From positions 1 to 64,000 of the forward strand of contig OZ252114.1 of assembly GCA_965248635.1 (NCBI GenBank): 64,000 nucleotides of DNA. The letters run 5' to 3'. The notes under the pieces are model-generated. The model ran no database searches. It saw only the letters and a list, made by a program, of their open reading frames with translations, and was not told the origin of the DNA. The translations under genes and the position numbers were made by a program. Source of the DNA: CBDAPI01 sp965248635. Its GTDB lineage: Bacteria > Acidobacteriota > UBA6911 > RPQK01 > CBDAPI01. Below are positions 48,612 through 58,026 of this stretch, piece after piece (position 1 is the first letter of the stretch; each line of letters starts with the position of its first letter).

Positions 48612-51335
48612 TCAACTACACCCCGATGTTGCGCCACAGACCGTGCACACATAGCAGTTGCCGTTTCGCTGCATCAGATTGCCGCAGGAGTGGCAGGCTG
48701 CCGACTCGGATTTAGTGTTGGCCATCAGCTTTTTCACGGCTCCGGCCGAGACCGCAGGGGCTTTCCAGTTCGCCTCGGAGAAGTTGATCTGAACGCCGTC
48801 CTGGATCGAGCCATTCGGTTTGATCCTGTGGATGCCGAGTGCCTCCTGGGCTTCCTCCGGCATGAACTTGCTGGCGAGGTATCGAACCACGTAGTCGGGG
48901 ATAGAGGTCGCAAAGGGGATCTGTGGATTGTCGGTGAACCCTCCGGGCTCGAAGCTCATATGGGCAAACATCCGTACATAGTCCTCCAGCGGAACTCCCC
49001 GTTGAAGTCCCATTGAAATCCCAATTGCCCACGCCATGGCCATGCCCTGCAAAGTGGATCCCTGTTTCGCGAAATTGACGAAGATCTCACCCAGTTCGCC
49101 ATCCTCTGGATACTGTCCCATGGTGAGGAAACCCTTGAACCCCTTGATCCTGAACTCGTGCTGGTAGGCAGGGTGGTCTTTGGGCATATTGCGATGGATC
49201 GGTCCGGCCGTGACACCGGTGGCAGTCTGTTCCCGTTCTTTGTTGGAGAGGGGTTGAACCATCTTGCATCCATCTCGATAGACCGAAATAGACTTCATCC
49301 CATGCTTCCAGCCCTCGATGTATGCATCGCGAATGTCCTCTATGGACGCTTCATTGGGTAGATTCACGGTCTTCGAGATGGCGCCTGAAAGAAAGGGCTG
49401 AACGGCTCCGCACATCCGGATGTGACCCAAATGGTGGATACTCCTCTCCCCGTTGGCGGTGCGATCGGCACAGTCAAAAACCGGCAGATGCTGGTCTTTG
49501 AATTCGGGTGCTCCCTCGATCGTCTCCTTGTTCTCAACGTATTCGCCAATGGCCGTGATCTGCTCATCGCTGTAGCCCAGCTTGCGCAGAGCCAGGGGAA
49601 TCGTGTTGTTGACGATCTTAAGGGTTCCTCCCCCCACTAGTTTCTTTAGCTTTACAAGCGAGAAGTCCGGCTCGATTCCCGTGGTGTCACAGTCCATCAT
49701 AAAGGCGATGGTTCCGGTGGGAGCCAGGAGAGTGACCTGGGCGTTTCGATAGCCTGACTCCGATCCTTTCACAATAGCCTCATCCCAGCTCTCCATGGCA
49801 GTGTGAAGAAGATCCATCGGGACCAGAGCCGAATCAATACTGGAGAGTGCGTCTCGATGCTTGTGCATGATTCGCATCATGGGGACACGATTCTTTTCGA
49901 AGCCCACAAAAGGTTCTTTTTCTCGTGCGATTTCGGCGCTCGTTAAATAGGCCTCTCCTGTCATGACGGCTGTAATGACCGCAGCCAGATTCCGGGCCGC
50001 ATCGCTGTCATAGGGCAATCCTTTCGACATCAAATAGGCGCCCAGGTTGGCATAGCCCAGACCCAGGGTCCGGTACTCATGACTGATTCTCTTGATTTCC
50101 GGAGTCGGATAGCTGGAATTATCGACAATGATCTCCTGTGCGGTGATCAGTGTTCGCACCGTATGCTTGAAGCCCTCGATATCGAAGCTGCCATCCTCCT
50201 GGGCGAACTTCATCAGGTTGATCGAAGACAGGTTGCAGGCGGAGTTATCCAGGAAGACGTATTCCGAACAGGGATTGCAGCCTCGAATCTCATCGCTGCT
50301 GGGACAGGTGTGCCAGTCGTTGATGGACGAGTAGAACTGAAGCCCGGGATCGCCGCAGATCCAGGTTGCCTCAGCGATCCAATCCATCATGTCGCTGGCG
50401 TCGTAGGTTTCATCGATATCAGCGGTCGTGACTTTTCGCACGTTCCATTTCTTGTTCTCGACCACTGCTTCCATGAACTCATCAGTGACACTGACACTGT
50501 TGTTGGCGTTCTGGAACTGAATGCTCGAGTAAGCTTCACCATCGATCGAGTCGTCATACCCGAGTTCGATCAGTTTCTGGGCTTTCTGTTCCTCCCGTGC
50601 CTTGCACCAGATGAACTCTTCGACGTCAGGATGATCTGCATTCAGAATCGCCATTTTGGCGGCCCTGCGTGTAGCCCCTCCTGATTTGATGGCTCCTGCA
50701 AAACTGTCATAGCCGCGCATGAACGAGACAGGGCCCGACGCGAATCCTCCCACCTTTAAGGGCTCTTTGGAAGAACGGATTCTGGAAAGATTGACACCGG
50801 ATCCGGATCCCCCTTTGAAGATCGTGGCTTCTGTCCTTGCCAGCTTCATGATCGATTGCATGGAGTCCTCGACACTGTTGATGAAGCAGGCCGAACACTG
50901 GGGTTTCGACTTGATCCCCACGTTGAACTGCACGGGAGAGTTAAAGGCAGCCATCTGGTGAAGGAGAATATGGCTTAGCTCGTGGTTGAAGGTGGTGCCG
51001 TCCTCTTTGGAGGCGAAGTAGTTCATCTTTTCGCCCCATTTGCTGATCGTGTCTGCGATGCGCCCGACCAGCTGTTTCATGCTGTTTTCGCGTCCCGGCT
51101 TTCCCAGGTGCCCCCGAAAATACTTACTGGCCACAATGTCGGTTGCTCGTTGGGAGACGAAATCGGGAAACTCGAGATCCTCCTGCCGAAAGGCTACCTT
51201 TCCGCTTTTCCAGTCCTTGATTTCGGCGACTCGCTTCTCCCATTTCACCTGCTTGAATGGGTGCAGACCGTCCTGCGTAAAGTGACGTTCGAATTTCAAC
51301 CCGTCGTGGCTGGTGACCTTGGCCAGTTTCTTCAT
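48612..51335 (-). CDS. nrdJ: Adenosylcobalamin-dependent (class II) ribonucleotide reductase
   Basis: About 907 residues from ATG 51335, which has AGGAGAGAG upstream; the frame is open to 51392 but without a start signal. It reduces ribonucleotides to deoxyribonucleotides using B12. Features: CSACFINS with the active-site Cys, GGSGSGVNLSRIR, NPCSEYVFLDNSACNLSS active-site block, APTGTIAFMMDCDTTGIEP, and the C-terminal redox/zinc cysteines CHSCGNLM and CTVCGATSGCS. It is the only RNR in the window. No cobalamin riboswitch is visible in the short upstream gap. Confidence 0.96.
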   Translation of the reverse strand: MKKLAKVTSHDGLKFERHFTQDGLHPFKQVKWEKRVAEIKDWKSGKVAFRQEDLEFPDFVSQRATDIVASKYFRGHLGKPGRENSMKQLVGRIADTISKWGEKMNYFASKEDGTTFNHELSHILLHQMAAFNSPVQFNVGIKSKPQCSACFINSVEDSMQSIMKLARTEATIFKGGSGSGVNLSRIRSSKEPLKVGGFASGPVSFMRGYDSFAGAIKSGGATRRAAKMAILNADHPDVEEFIWCKAREEQKAQKLIELGYDDSIDGEAYSSIQFQNANNSVSVTDEFMEAVVENKKWNVRKVTTADIDETYDASDMMDWIAEATWICGDPGLQFYSSINDWHTCPSSDEIRGCNPCSEYVFLDNSACNLSSINLMKFAQEDGSFDIEGFKHTVRTLITAQEIIVDNSSYPTPEIKRISHEYRTLGLGYANLGAYLMSKGLPYDSDAARNLAAVITAVMTGEAYLTSAEIAREKEPFVGFEKNRVPMMRIMHKHRDALSSIDSALVPMDLLHTAMESWDEAIVKGSESGYRNAQVTLLAPTGTIAFMMDCDTTGIEPDFSLVKLKKLVGGGTLKIVNNTIPLALRKLGYSDEQITAIGEYVENKETIEGAPEFKDQHLPVFDCADRTANGERSIHHLGHIRMCGAVQPFLSGAISKTVNLPNEASIEDIRDAYIEGWKHGMKSISVYRDGCKMVQPLSNKEREQTATGVTAGPIHRNMPKDHPAYQHEFRIKGFKGFLTMGQYPEDGELGEIFVNFAKQGSTLQGMAMAWAIGISMGLQRGVPLEDYVRMFAHMSFEPGGFTDNPQIPFATSIPDYVVRYLASKFMPEEAQEALGIHRIKPNGSIQDGVQINFSEANWKAPAVSAGAVKKLMANTKSESAACHSCGNLMQRNGNCYVCTVCGATSGCS

Positions 51336-51506
51336 TCTCTCTCCTGTTTCGGCTTGACTGGGAACCTCGGTTGTTGATCCTTTTTCCGGCATCCCGAAAG
51401 GGCGGGAAACGGAAAAGTTTGGCCAGTCTAGACCCGGGATCTGACATTAAGTTGAGTCCACAGCCCGAACCGAAGAACCCATTATATGGTGTTTTTGGGT
51501 TCAATC

Positions 51507-51803
51507 CTACACCAGATATGGTGTAATGCGGCTTTCTAGCTCTTTTCGAGAGAGGGTCAGGATCTGGACTGTCTTGAGACGGCTTCGATGACCGCTCAAA
51601 ATCTTGATCGAAGCCCTGGGAACAGCCAGGGAGTCAGCCAGCAACTCAAGCAATTGTCGGTTTGCACGGTCCTCGAGGGGCGGTGCGGTCAGGCCTACCT
51701 TGAGAGCCTGATTCCAGCAGCCGACGATCGACTCATGACTGCTTCTGGGTTGAACTCGAACTCGAAAGCAGGGCTTCCCGTTTCGCTCAAAGATCGTGAG
51801 CAT
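51507..51803 (-). CDS. DUF167/YggU-family protein
   Basis: 98 residues with the family pattern: FRVRVQPRSSHESIVG, LKVGLTAPPLEDRANRQLLE, LAVPRASIKILSGHRSRLKT. A small alpha/beta protein of unknown function, often next to YggS as it is here. The region to 51930 holds no further gene. Confidence 0.88.
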   Translation of the reverse strand: MLTIFERNGKPCFRVRVQPRSSHESIVGCWNQALKVGLTAPPLEDRANRQLLELLADSLAVPRASIKILSGHRSRLKTVQILTLSRKELESRITPYLV

Positions 51804-51930
51804 CCGCTCAGTACCTGTTTCGACCTTTGCCTTTGCCTTTGCCCGTGCCCGTCAGGTCAAGATACTTGTTCGAACGAAAAGATGAGGGCGAGAGCACAGC
51901 CAAGAAGAGGATCCTGAACACCTACTCCGC

Positions 51931-52614
51931 TCACACTCTAGGCCCAAATATGGCGGTACCGACCCGGATCACGGTGGCGCCCTCCTGGATGGCGATCGTG
52001 TAATCGTGGCTCATGCCCATGGAGAGCTGGCCGGCCGACGCAGATCCGGATTCAAAGATCTGCTCGAGGAGAGACTTGAGTAGGTGGAAGAAAGGCCTGG
52101 CCTGCTCAGGATCGGGAAGGTAAGGGGGAATGCACATGAGGCCCTCGAGGAGGAGATTCGGATACTGATCCACCACCTCGAGCAGGGTCAAGATCCGATC
52201 GGGCCTGACCCCGTGTTTCTGGATTTCATCTCCGACATTGACCGCCAGATAAACTCTGACCTTCTTGCCCAGATCCTCGGTGATTCTTCCGACTCTGTGA
52301 ATAATCTTGGGGCGATCCAGTGTCTGGATCACGTCGAAGAGTTCGACGGCCGTGCGGGCTTTGTTCGATTGAAGAGGACCGATCAGGTGCCACTCGATTC
52401 CCTGCGGACAGGCCGGGATTTTGGAAGCGCCTTCCTGCACCCGGTTTTCCCCAAACAGGCGCTGGCCGGCATCCCAGGCTTCCCGGACTGCCGCCGCCGG
52501 AAAGGTTTTGGATACGGCCAGGATCTGGACAGAAAGTGGATCTCTTCCACTCTCTCGTGCGGTCGTCTCCACGCGGGCTCTCAGTGTTTGTAGATTCTCG
52601 GCGATGGAGTTCAC
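51931..52614 (-). CDS. PLP homeostasis protein (YggS/PROSC family)
   Basis: 227 residues from the GTG at 52614; the open frame continues upstream into repeat sequence. The PLP lysine lies in ILAVSKTFPA; RLFGENRVQE, WHLIGPLQSNKAR and LSMGMSHDYTIAIQEGATVI are signatures. It binds PLP and helps control vitamin B6 and amino-acid balance. Confidence 0.93.
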   Translation of the reverse strand: MNSIAENLQTLRARVETTARESGRDPLSVQILAVSKTFPAAAVREAWDAGQRLFGENRVQEGASKIPACPQGIEWHLIGPLQSNKARTAVELFDVIQTLDRPKIIHRVGRITEDLGKKVRVYLAVNVGDEIQKHGVRPDRILTLLEVVDQYPNLLLEGLMCIPPYLPDPEQARPFFHLLKSLLEQIFESGSASAGQLSMGMSHDYTIAIQEGATVIRVGTAIFGPRV

Positions 52615-52690
52615 TTGATCAGTATACCGGGTGGGTTCTGGGTTCTGGGTTCTGAGTTCTGGTCCCTGGTCGGGTTCACCGAGCAATTAT

Positions 52691-52750
52691 CAGAACCCGA
52701 GCGTCAGCGAGGGCTGAGTAGTAGCCGCGGCCTGGCCGCCCGCGGTTCTG
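52691..52750 (+). repeat. REP-like dispersed repeat, copy D
   Basis: CAGAACCCGAGCGTCAGCGAGGGCTGAG... ending GCCCGCGGTTCTG. On both sides are GGTTCTGGGTTCTG/CAGAACCTAGAACCC short repeats (52632-52665 and 52769-52785), so the whole 52.63-52.79 kb gap is repeat. Between divergent YggS and tmk genes. Confidence 0.82.
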
Positions 52751-52812
52751 TTGTCCGAATCCAGCACCCAGAACCTAGAACCCAATCTCCCTTTCAGTTA
52801 ACCTCGTAGTCG

Positions 52813-53463
52813 TTGCGTCGTCCATATTTCATTACTTTTGAGGGTATCGAGGGGTGCGGCAAGACGGTCCAGGCTCGGCGGCTCGGTGAAGAACTGTCCG
52901 AGCGCAGTATTCCTCATGTTCTGACTCGAGAGCCTGGAGGAACCGACTTCGGGAGAACCCTGCGGAGAATACTGCTCGGCGACGATGGGGTCGAGAGGGA
53001 GCCGGTCGCTGAGTTGCTCCTCTATCTGGCCGACCGGTGCCAGCACTTAAGCCAGGTGATCAATCCCGCACTGGCGCGGGGTGACTGGGTGATCAGCGAC
53101 CGGTACCATGATGCCACGCTGGCCTATCAGGGCCACGCCAGAAGCCTGGGGATGGAGAGAATCGATGCCCTGGCTCGCGATATTGACATTCGTATGCCGG
53201 ACGTCACACTCTGGATCGACGTGGAAATCGAACTCGCCCTGCACCGGGCTCGCTCCCGGAATGTGGACGAGGGGGAGAGTCATCTGGGACGATTCGAAGC
53301 CGAAACAAAGAGCTTCCATCGAAGAGTCAGGGAAGGATATCTGACCCTTCGGGAGAGGGATCCTTCGCGAATAGTGAGAGTGGATGGGTCGGGTGATGAG
53401 TCGAAGGTCTACCGCAGAGTCGTAGAAGTACTCGAAGAATCTAGAGTTCTGGAAATGAAGTGA
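52813..53463 (+). CDS. tmk: Thymidylate kinase
   Basis: 216 residues; TTG start. P-loop FEGIEGCGKTVQ, DR-type EPGGTDFGRTLR, and SDRYHDATLAYQG are the expected nucleotide-kinase motifs. It phosphorylates dTMP. First gene of the tmk-holB-ricT operon; stop overlaps the holB start. Confidence 0.93.
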   Translation: MRRPYFITFEGIEGCGKTVQARRLGEELSERSIPHVLTREPGGTDFGRTLRRILLGDDGVEREPVAELLLYLADRCQHLSQVINPALARGDWVISDRYHDATLAYQGHARSLGMERIDALARDIDIRMPDVTLWIDVEIELALHRARSRNVDEGESHLGRFEAETKSFHRRVREGYLTLRERDPSRIVRVDGSGDESKVYRRVVEVLEESRVLEMK

Positions 53464-54515
53464 TCATGAGCGAGCCGGCACTGGTCAGGTTGTCCGACTA
53501 CTTCGGAAATAGCCACCTGGTCGAACTGTTCCGGAGGAATGCACTACCGCCGTCCAGCATCTTTGCTGGTCCGGAAGGAGTGGGGAAGAGAACGCTTGCT
53601 GTTTCGTTGTCCGCGCTGACCAACTGTCAGTCAAAAAGGGAGAAGGACCTCTGCGGTCAGTGCTCCTCCTGCGTCAAGGTGTCCGCCGGCAATCATCCGG
53701 ACGTTACGGTAGTGGACTTCGGCTGGATCGAGACCTTCCTGAAGTCGAAGCATAAGCGAGCGAACCCCAGAGTGATCCCCATTGATGTGATGAGAGAACT
53801 GGTGCGAGAAGCTCAGTTTCAACCCTTCCAGGGAAGGGTTCGGGTTTTCATCGTGGATGATGCTCACAAACTCAACGAGGCGGCTGCAAACTCACTGTTG
53901 AAGACTCTCGAGGAGCCCACCTCGACGACCAGGATTGTGCTGGCGACGCCTTTTCCGGAGAGCCTTCTCGCCACGGTTCGCTCCAGATGTCAGCTCTTCA
54001 CGTTCGGCCGAATCCGCCGTGACGAAGTCACTCGCTATCTGGAAGAACGGGGAGAAGAACAAGCTCGGCTCAAGTCTGCTCTGTCCACCGGGAGTATCGG
54101 GGCCGCCCTGTCTCTGGATCTGGAACAGATGTTGAGGGATCGTGACCGGCTTCTCCACCTGCTGCAGAGTTGGTTCGAGAATCCCCTGTTCAGCACTGTC
54201 TTCCAGGCCGTCGAGTCCTCGGAACTGGGGCGAGAATTGAGGAATCGCGAGAGGGCTCTCGTGCTTCTGTCACTTCTCCAGAGACTTGCAGAGGACCTCT
54301 ACTACCTGCAGGTGGAGACCCCGGAGCGCCTCAAGAACATAGACCGGAAGGAAGCCCTTGCAAGCCTGGCGGTCAAAATACAGTTGGCCTGGATCGAGTC
54401 GTTTCTCTACTATACTCGAGAGGCAATTGCCGATATTGAGGGTTATGTCAATCCGCTGATGTGTTTCGAGACACTGTGGTTGAAGGTCGAGCAGCAAGAT
54501 GCTGGAACTGGTTAG
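53460..54515 (+). CDS. holB: DNA polymerase III delta' subunit
   Basis: About 351 residues, GTG start overlapping tmk (an ATG at 53466 is the alternative). Clamp-loader AAA+ fold: FAGPEGVGKRTLAV, a zinc module CGQCSSC preceded by DLCGQ, FIVDDAHKLNEAAANSLLKT (Walker B-like), LEEPTSTTRIVLAT and TVRSRCQLF sensor. It loads the sliding clamp. Confidence 0.92.
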   Translation: MIMSEPALVRLSDYFGNSHLVELFRRNALPPSSIFAGPEGVGKRTLAVSLSALTNCQSKREKDLCGQCSSCVKVSAGNHPDVTVVDFGWIETFLKSKHKRANPRVIPIDVMRELVREAQFQPFQGRVRVFIVDDAHKLNEAAANSLLKTLEEPTSTTRIVLATPFPESLLATVRSRCQLFTFGRIRRDEVTRYLEERGEEQARLKSALSTGSIGAALSLDLEQMLRDRDRLLHLLQSWFENPLFSTVFQAVESSELGRELRNRERALVLLSLLQRLAEDLYYLQVETPERLKNIDRKEALASLAVKIQLAWIESFLYYTREAIADIEGYVNPLMCFETLWLKVEQQDAGTG

Positions 54516-55140
54516 CGTCAGGTTCAAGGATAGCAAGCGGACCGGGGAGTTCGTTGCCAATCAGCCCGGCTTGAGGGTGGGAGACCGGTGCATCGTTGGC
54601 ACGGACCGTGGCGTGGAACTAGGGATCGTCGTCGGGAGACGCACAGTCGAACAGGCCAGCTTCGAAAATGCCACGAGAATCCACAAGGCTCTTCGCAAAG
54701 CTACGGAGCGGGACCTCTATCTTTACGAGAAAAAAAGTTTCAAGGAAGAAAAGGCCCATCGTTTTTGTCGAAAAAGGATCGGTGTTCGCAATCTGCCGAT
54801 GAAGCTTTCGAAGGTCGAGTACATCTTCGACGGAAGTCGAGTAGTCTTCTACTTCACCGCCAGCCGCCGAGTCGATTTCCGGCAACTTGTACAGGACCTG
54901 GCCCGCGAATTGAGGGCCCGGATCGAGATGCGTCAGATTGGAGCCCGTGATGAAGCCCGCCTGGTTGGGGGGCTGGGAGCGTGTGGGACCGGCGAGAACT
55001 GTTCATCAAAGTTTCTGAAGGAGCTTCGTTCGGTGACGGTGAAGACAGTCAAGGCTCAACAACTGGGGATGAATCCGTCCCGGCTTTCCGGTATGTGCGG
55101 GCGCCTGAAGTGTTGCCTGAACTTTGAACACGAGTATTAA
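54499..55140 (+). CDS. ricT: PSP1-domain protein (RicT/YaaT-like)
   Basis: 213 residues, overlapping holB by 17 bases. PSP1 domain: LRVGDRCIVGTDRGVELGIV, VEYIFDGSRVVFYFTASRRV, ELRARIEMRQIGARDEARLV. Cysteines GACGTGENC and MCGRLKCCLNFE are the iron-sulfur ligands of the Ric complex. In Bacillus the complex affects RNase Y; in this phylum the role is unknown. Position after holB is highly conserved. Confidence 0.92.
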   Translation: MLELVSVRFKDSKRTGEFVANQPGLRVGDRCIVGTDRGVELGIVVGRRTVEQASFENATRIHKALRKATERDLYLYEKKSFKEEKAHRFCRKRIGVRNLPMKLSKVEYIFDGSRVVFYFTASRRVDFRQLVQDLARELRARIEMRQIGARDEARLVGGLGACGTGENCSSKFLKELRSVTVKTVKAQQLGMNPSRLSGMCGRLKCCLNFEHEY

Positions 55141-55242
55141 CAGCCCGTATATCTGTTTAGCGTTCTCTTCTCGCGTTCGCCCCCTTGCCTTTGCTCTGGC
55201 CTCATCTTTTCGCTCCTTCAAGGCACCAGGGCTGCTATAGCC

Positions 55243-55683
55243 TCAGGGGTTGGCCGCTGGCGGGACCTTTGCTTCCAACTCCTTGATTCGTGACTGAAAC
55301 TGTTCGACCTGAGGAGCCTCCGGGTTCGCTTCTATGAACTCCCGACAAACCGCCAGAGCCTCCTCAAACTTCTCCATCTTTTCCAGAGCACGAATCAGTT
55401 TGAAGTAGGAGTCCGGCCGTCGTGGAAAGTACTTGACAGCCTCCCGATAGCGCTCTCCTGCTGCCTCGAAGTTCTTACGCTTGTAATAAAAGTCTCCGAC
55501 CTTGATGTGCCTCTCTGCTTCGATAGGATCGGGATAGATCACCTCAACTTCGCTCTCGCGGTCCGAGGTTCGGTCGTCCCGAATCAGTACGGGCTTGGGG
55601 CCCGTCGGGCGGCTATCCTGCCCCACCAAAGCAACCGAAAAAAGAGGAATTATGCTGAGCAGCACTAGCGCTCTGAATCTCAT
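55243..55683 (-). CDS. Exported TPR protein
   Basis: 146 residues with a signal peptide (LVLLSIIPLFSVALVGQ). Two to three TPR repeats: AERHIKVGDFYYKRKNFEAA, GERYREAVKYFPRRPDSYFK, KMEKFEEALAVCREFIEANP. Resembles small periplasmic TPR adaptors (BamD-like in layout, too short for BamD). Function unknown. It ends convergently with ricT. Confidence 0.75.
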   Translation of the reverse strand: MRFRALVLLSIIPLFSVALVGQDSRPTGPKPVLIRDDRTSDRESEVEVIYPDPIEAERHIKVGDFYYKRKNFEAAGERYREAVKYFPRRPDSYFKLIRALEKMEKFEEALAVCREFIEANPEAPQVEQFQSRIKELEAKVPPAANP

Positions 55684-55860
55684 CCTTCCTTCCAGCCTAA
55701 GTCGAACCTCCTGACCTTGTCAAAGATGGGAGTTATTCGGTAGAATACAGAAAAGTCTTCGAAGGCAAGCCAGTCGTTATTGAATCTTGCTTCACGTTCC
55801 TCGTCTTTTTGAATTGATCATCAAGCTTAGAAAAGAGTTCACAGAAAATAGTTGAGGGCC

Positions 55861-56190
55861 ATGGTTAATAGAAAGCTAATTCGACCGTCTCTAACCGATT
55901 TGAGGGATCAGATGCCAGCCAACTACGCGACTGCTCAAAGGAAGAGGGTCCCCCCGGAGCAGACGAACGCCGAGCAGTATTACTACCTGAAGCAGATGAC
56001 GGGCCGTACCCCTATAGTCGTCACACTGGTGGACGGTGAAGAGATCTGCGGCGTCATTGAGTGGTACGACAGGGACTGTATCAAGGTGAACAGAGACGAC
56101 GGTCCGAACCTTCTGATCCCCAAGCACTCCATCAAGTACCTTTTCAAACAGAACGAGAGACGCGGCAGGTCCGGACAGTGCACTAGGTAG
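55861..56190 (+). CDS. hfq: Hfq-like Sm protein with extensions
   Basis: About 109 residues from ATG 55861. The Sm fold is at residues about 45-95: LKQMTGRTPIVVTLVDGEEI, GVIEWYDRDCIKVNRDDGPN, then LIPKHSIKYLFK, matching the Sm2 Y/PKHA-type motif of Hfq. The 40-residue N-terminal part (PSLTDLRDQMPANYATAQRK) and the C-terminus differ from classical Hfq. The last codons (SGQCTR) fall in a solo MITE end. It may act in small RNA regulation; identity as true Hfq is likely but not certain. It precedes pdxA. Confidence 0.75.
   Translation: MVNRKLIRPSLTDLRDQMPANYATAQRKRVPPEQTNAEQYYYLKQMTGRTPIVVTLVDGEEICGVIEWYDRDCIKVNRDDGPNLLIPKHSIKYLFKQNERRGRSGQCTR
56171..56185 (+). repeat. Solo MITE-2 end
   Basis: CCGGACAGTGCACTA matches the right tip of MITE-like element 2 (CCGGGACAGTGCACTA) with one base missing. 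No partner end nearby. It overlaps the stop of the Hfq-like gene. Confidence 0.4.
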
Positions 56191-56265
56191 GACGTACCAG
56201 CTTCTCACGGCGATGCCTCGCATCCCGTTAAGGTTGCTTTTCCGTCCGGTCTCGTCGGGGCCCCA

Positions 56266-57258
56266 ATGACAGTGAGCACTGGTCCAATTATCGTGACGAC
56301 GGGGGATCCGAACGGAGTCGGCCCGGAAGTCGTTCTGCGGGCCTTACCTGGCTTGAACCCTGCTCAGCAGGCTCGTCTTCTGGTGGTAGGCGATCCCGGC
56401 TACCTGGCGCGCCTCTCCCATGATCTGAATCTGGGAGAGTTGCCTCCGCTTCGCTTTGCCGTGCCGGGAAGCTTCCCCTATCCGCCGCGCTGGGGCGTTA
56501 TCTCCCGGGAGGCCGGCGAGTTTGCGGTGGCCTGCCTGGAGAAGGGCCTGGAGGAGATTCAGGGGTGCAACGGGGGCCTGCTGGTGACCGCCCCGATCCA
56601 CAAAGGAGCGGCCCGCCTGGCCGGCTTCCGTCATCCGGGACAGACCGAATTCATTGCTTCTTACTTCCCTGGCCATTCAGCGGCCATGGGGTTTTTCTCG
56701 GATCCCTTGAAAATCGTCCTGGTGACGGTGCACGTCCCCTTGAAGGAAGTAGCAAACCGCCTGACGGGTGAGGAAATCGAGCGGTGTGGGAAGCTCTTGT
56801 TCGCAACTCTGCGAGAAAGCGGCATCGAGTTCCCTCGAATTGCTGTGGCGGGTTTGAATCCGCATGCCTCGGAATCCGGCCAATTCGGAATTGAGGAAGA
56901 AGAGATTGTTGAGCCGGCAGTGCGTCGGCTGCGGGACCAGACCGGAAACCGGGCATTTTCGGGGCCGTTTCCTCCGGACTCTCTGTTTCACCGGGCAGCC
57001 CAGGGAGAGTTTGACGGCGTGGTGGCCTTGTACCACGATCAGGGCTTAATCCCGGTGAAGCTGCTGGCCTTTCATTCGGCTGCCAACGTAACCCTGGGCC
57101 TCCCCGTTGTTCGAACCTCACCTTGCCACGGCACTGCCTTCGATATTGCGGGACGCGGCTGCGCTGATCCTCGCAGTATGCAGGAGGCCTTTCGCTGGGG
57201 AATCCGTCTCAGCGAATCTCGGGCGGGAACCGGGGAGAAGGCGCAGCCTGGGTCATGA
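56266..57258 (+). CDS. pdxA: 4-hydroxythreonine-4-phosphate dehydrogenase
   Basis: 330 residues. PdxA oxidises 4-phosphohydroxy-threonine in vitamin B6 synthesis. TTGDPNGVGPEVVLRAL, TAPIHKGAARLAGFRHPGQT, AGLNPHASESGQFGIEEE and ALYHDQGLIPVKLLAF hold the metal His residues. Complete. PLP made here would be handled by the YggS protein 4 kb upstream, though they are not in one operon. Confidence 0.95.
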   Translation: MTVSTGPIIVTTGDPNGVGPEVVLRALPGLNPAQQARLLVVGDPGYLARLSHDLNLGELPPLRFAVPGSFPYPPRWGVISREAGEFAVACLEKGLEEIQGCNGGLLVTAPIHKGAARLAGFRHPGQTEFIASYFPGHSAAMGFFSDPLKIVLVTVHVPLKEVANRLTGEEIERCGKLLFATLRESGIEFPRIAVAGLNPHASESGQFGIEEEEIVEPAVRRLRDQTGNRAFSGPFPPDSLFHRAAQGEFDGVVALYHDQGLIPVKLLAFHSAANVTLGLPVVRTSPCHGTAFDIAGRGCADPRSMQEAFRWGIRLSESRAGTGEKAQPGS

Positions 57259-57306
57259 AAAGGTTTCGAGGAACTCGGAACGTGACGGAACTTGGACCTT
57301 GGAACC

Positions 57307-57981
57307 ATGCGTAACTCAACCCCACAGTTCGCTGCCTTAAAACGCTCTCAGAGGCGGCTGAAAGCCACCGGTCGATCGGCTGATCATTTCAACCGCAACG
57401 TTCTAACGGAGCCCGTGGGCAGCTTCGAGGCACTCCGCTGCTCCCGCTTCTCCCGGGACTCGGGACTCGATTCGAAGACCATCGAGCAGCTCCTGCGCTG
57501 CGTCCTCGATTGGAGGAAAGAACTGGCAGAATTGAGCCCCAGCGATCTATGCGAACTCCACTCCCTGATCCCGCGGACCGACCCGGGCGGAGGACTGAGG
57601 AAGAACAAAGGCCCCGAGCTCTTCGGGAAGCTCTCGCCTCTGTCGCCCGAATTCCTCGAGAAGGCCTTGTCTCGCTTTTTCGTCTGGGTTTCCAGTGACA
57701 GCTATGCCGAGATTCATCCGGTGAAGCAATCTATCCTGTGCCAGCTCCGGCTCCTTGAGATCATGCCTTTCTCCAGCTACAGCCATCTGGTTTCTATCAT
57801 CTTCTCCAACTACTTTCTGACCCGGACCGATCATCTCCTGCCTACTTATGAAGAGCACGAGATGGCTCTCTACGAGGCCGCGCTGGTGGAAGCCCTCGAC
57901 TTTTCCACGGACAGTCTAGTCGAGCTCCATCTGGGAGCTTGCCTGAGATCCTATAATCGGATCCTCGGGCCACTTGCATAG
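57307..57981 (+). CDS. Conserved hypothetical protein, weakly Fic-like
   Basis: About 224 residues (TTG 57292 is an alternative start). Mostly helical. The segment AEIHPVKQSILCQLRLLEIM then SHLVSIIFSNYFL has the shape of a Fic core (H-P-x-x-x-x-x-x) but lacks the HPFxxGNGR motif, so AMPylation activity is unlikely. I cannot name the family with confidence. It follows pdxA by about 50 bases. Confidence 0.5.
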   Translation: MRNSTPQFAALKRSQRRLKATGRSADHFNRNVLTEPVGSFEALRCSRFSRDSGLDSKTIEQLLRCVLDWRKELAELSPSDLCELHSLIPRTDPGGGLRKNKGPELFGKLSPLSPEFLEKALSRFFVWVSSDSYAEIHPVKQSILCQLRLLEIMPFSSYSHLVSIIFSNYFLTRTDHLLPTYEEHEMALYEAALVEALDFSTDSLVELHLGACLRSYNRILGPLA

Positions 57982-58026
57982 GTAGTTGGTTTCAGGAGTC
58001 CGAAAGTGGGCGGCAACCTTCAACCT

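Noticed and set aside
57307..57981. Active Fic AMP-transferase
   Set aside because: A HP-containing helix is present but the HPFxxGNGR catalytic motif is absent, so I leave it as a hypothetical protein.
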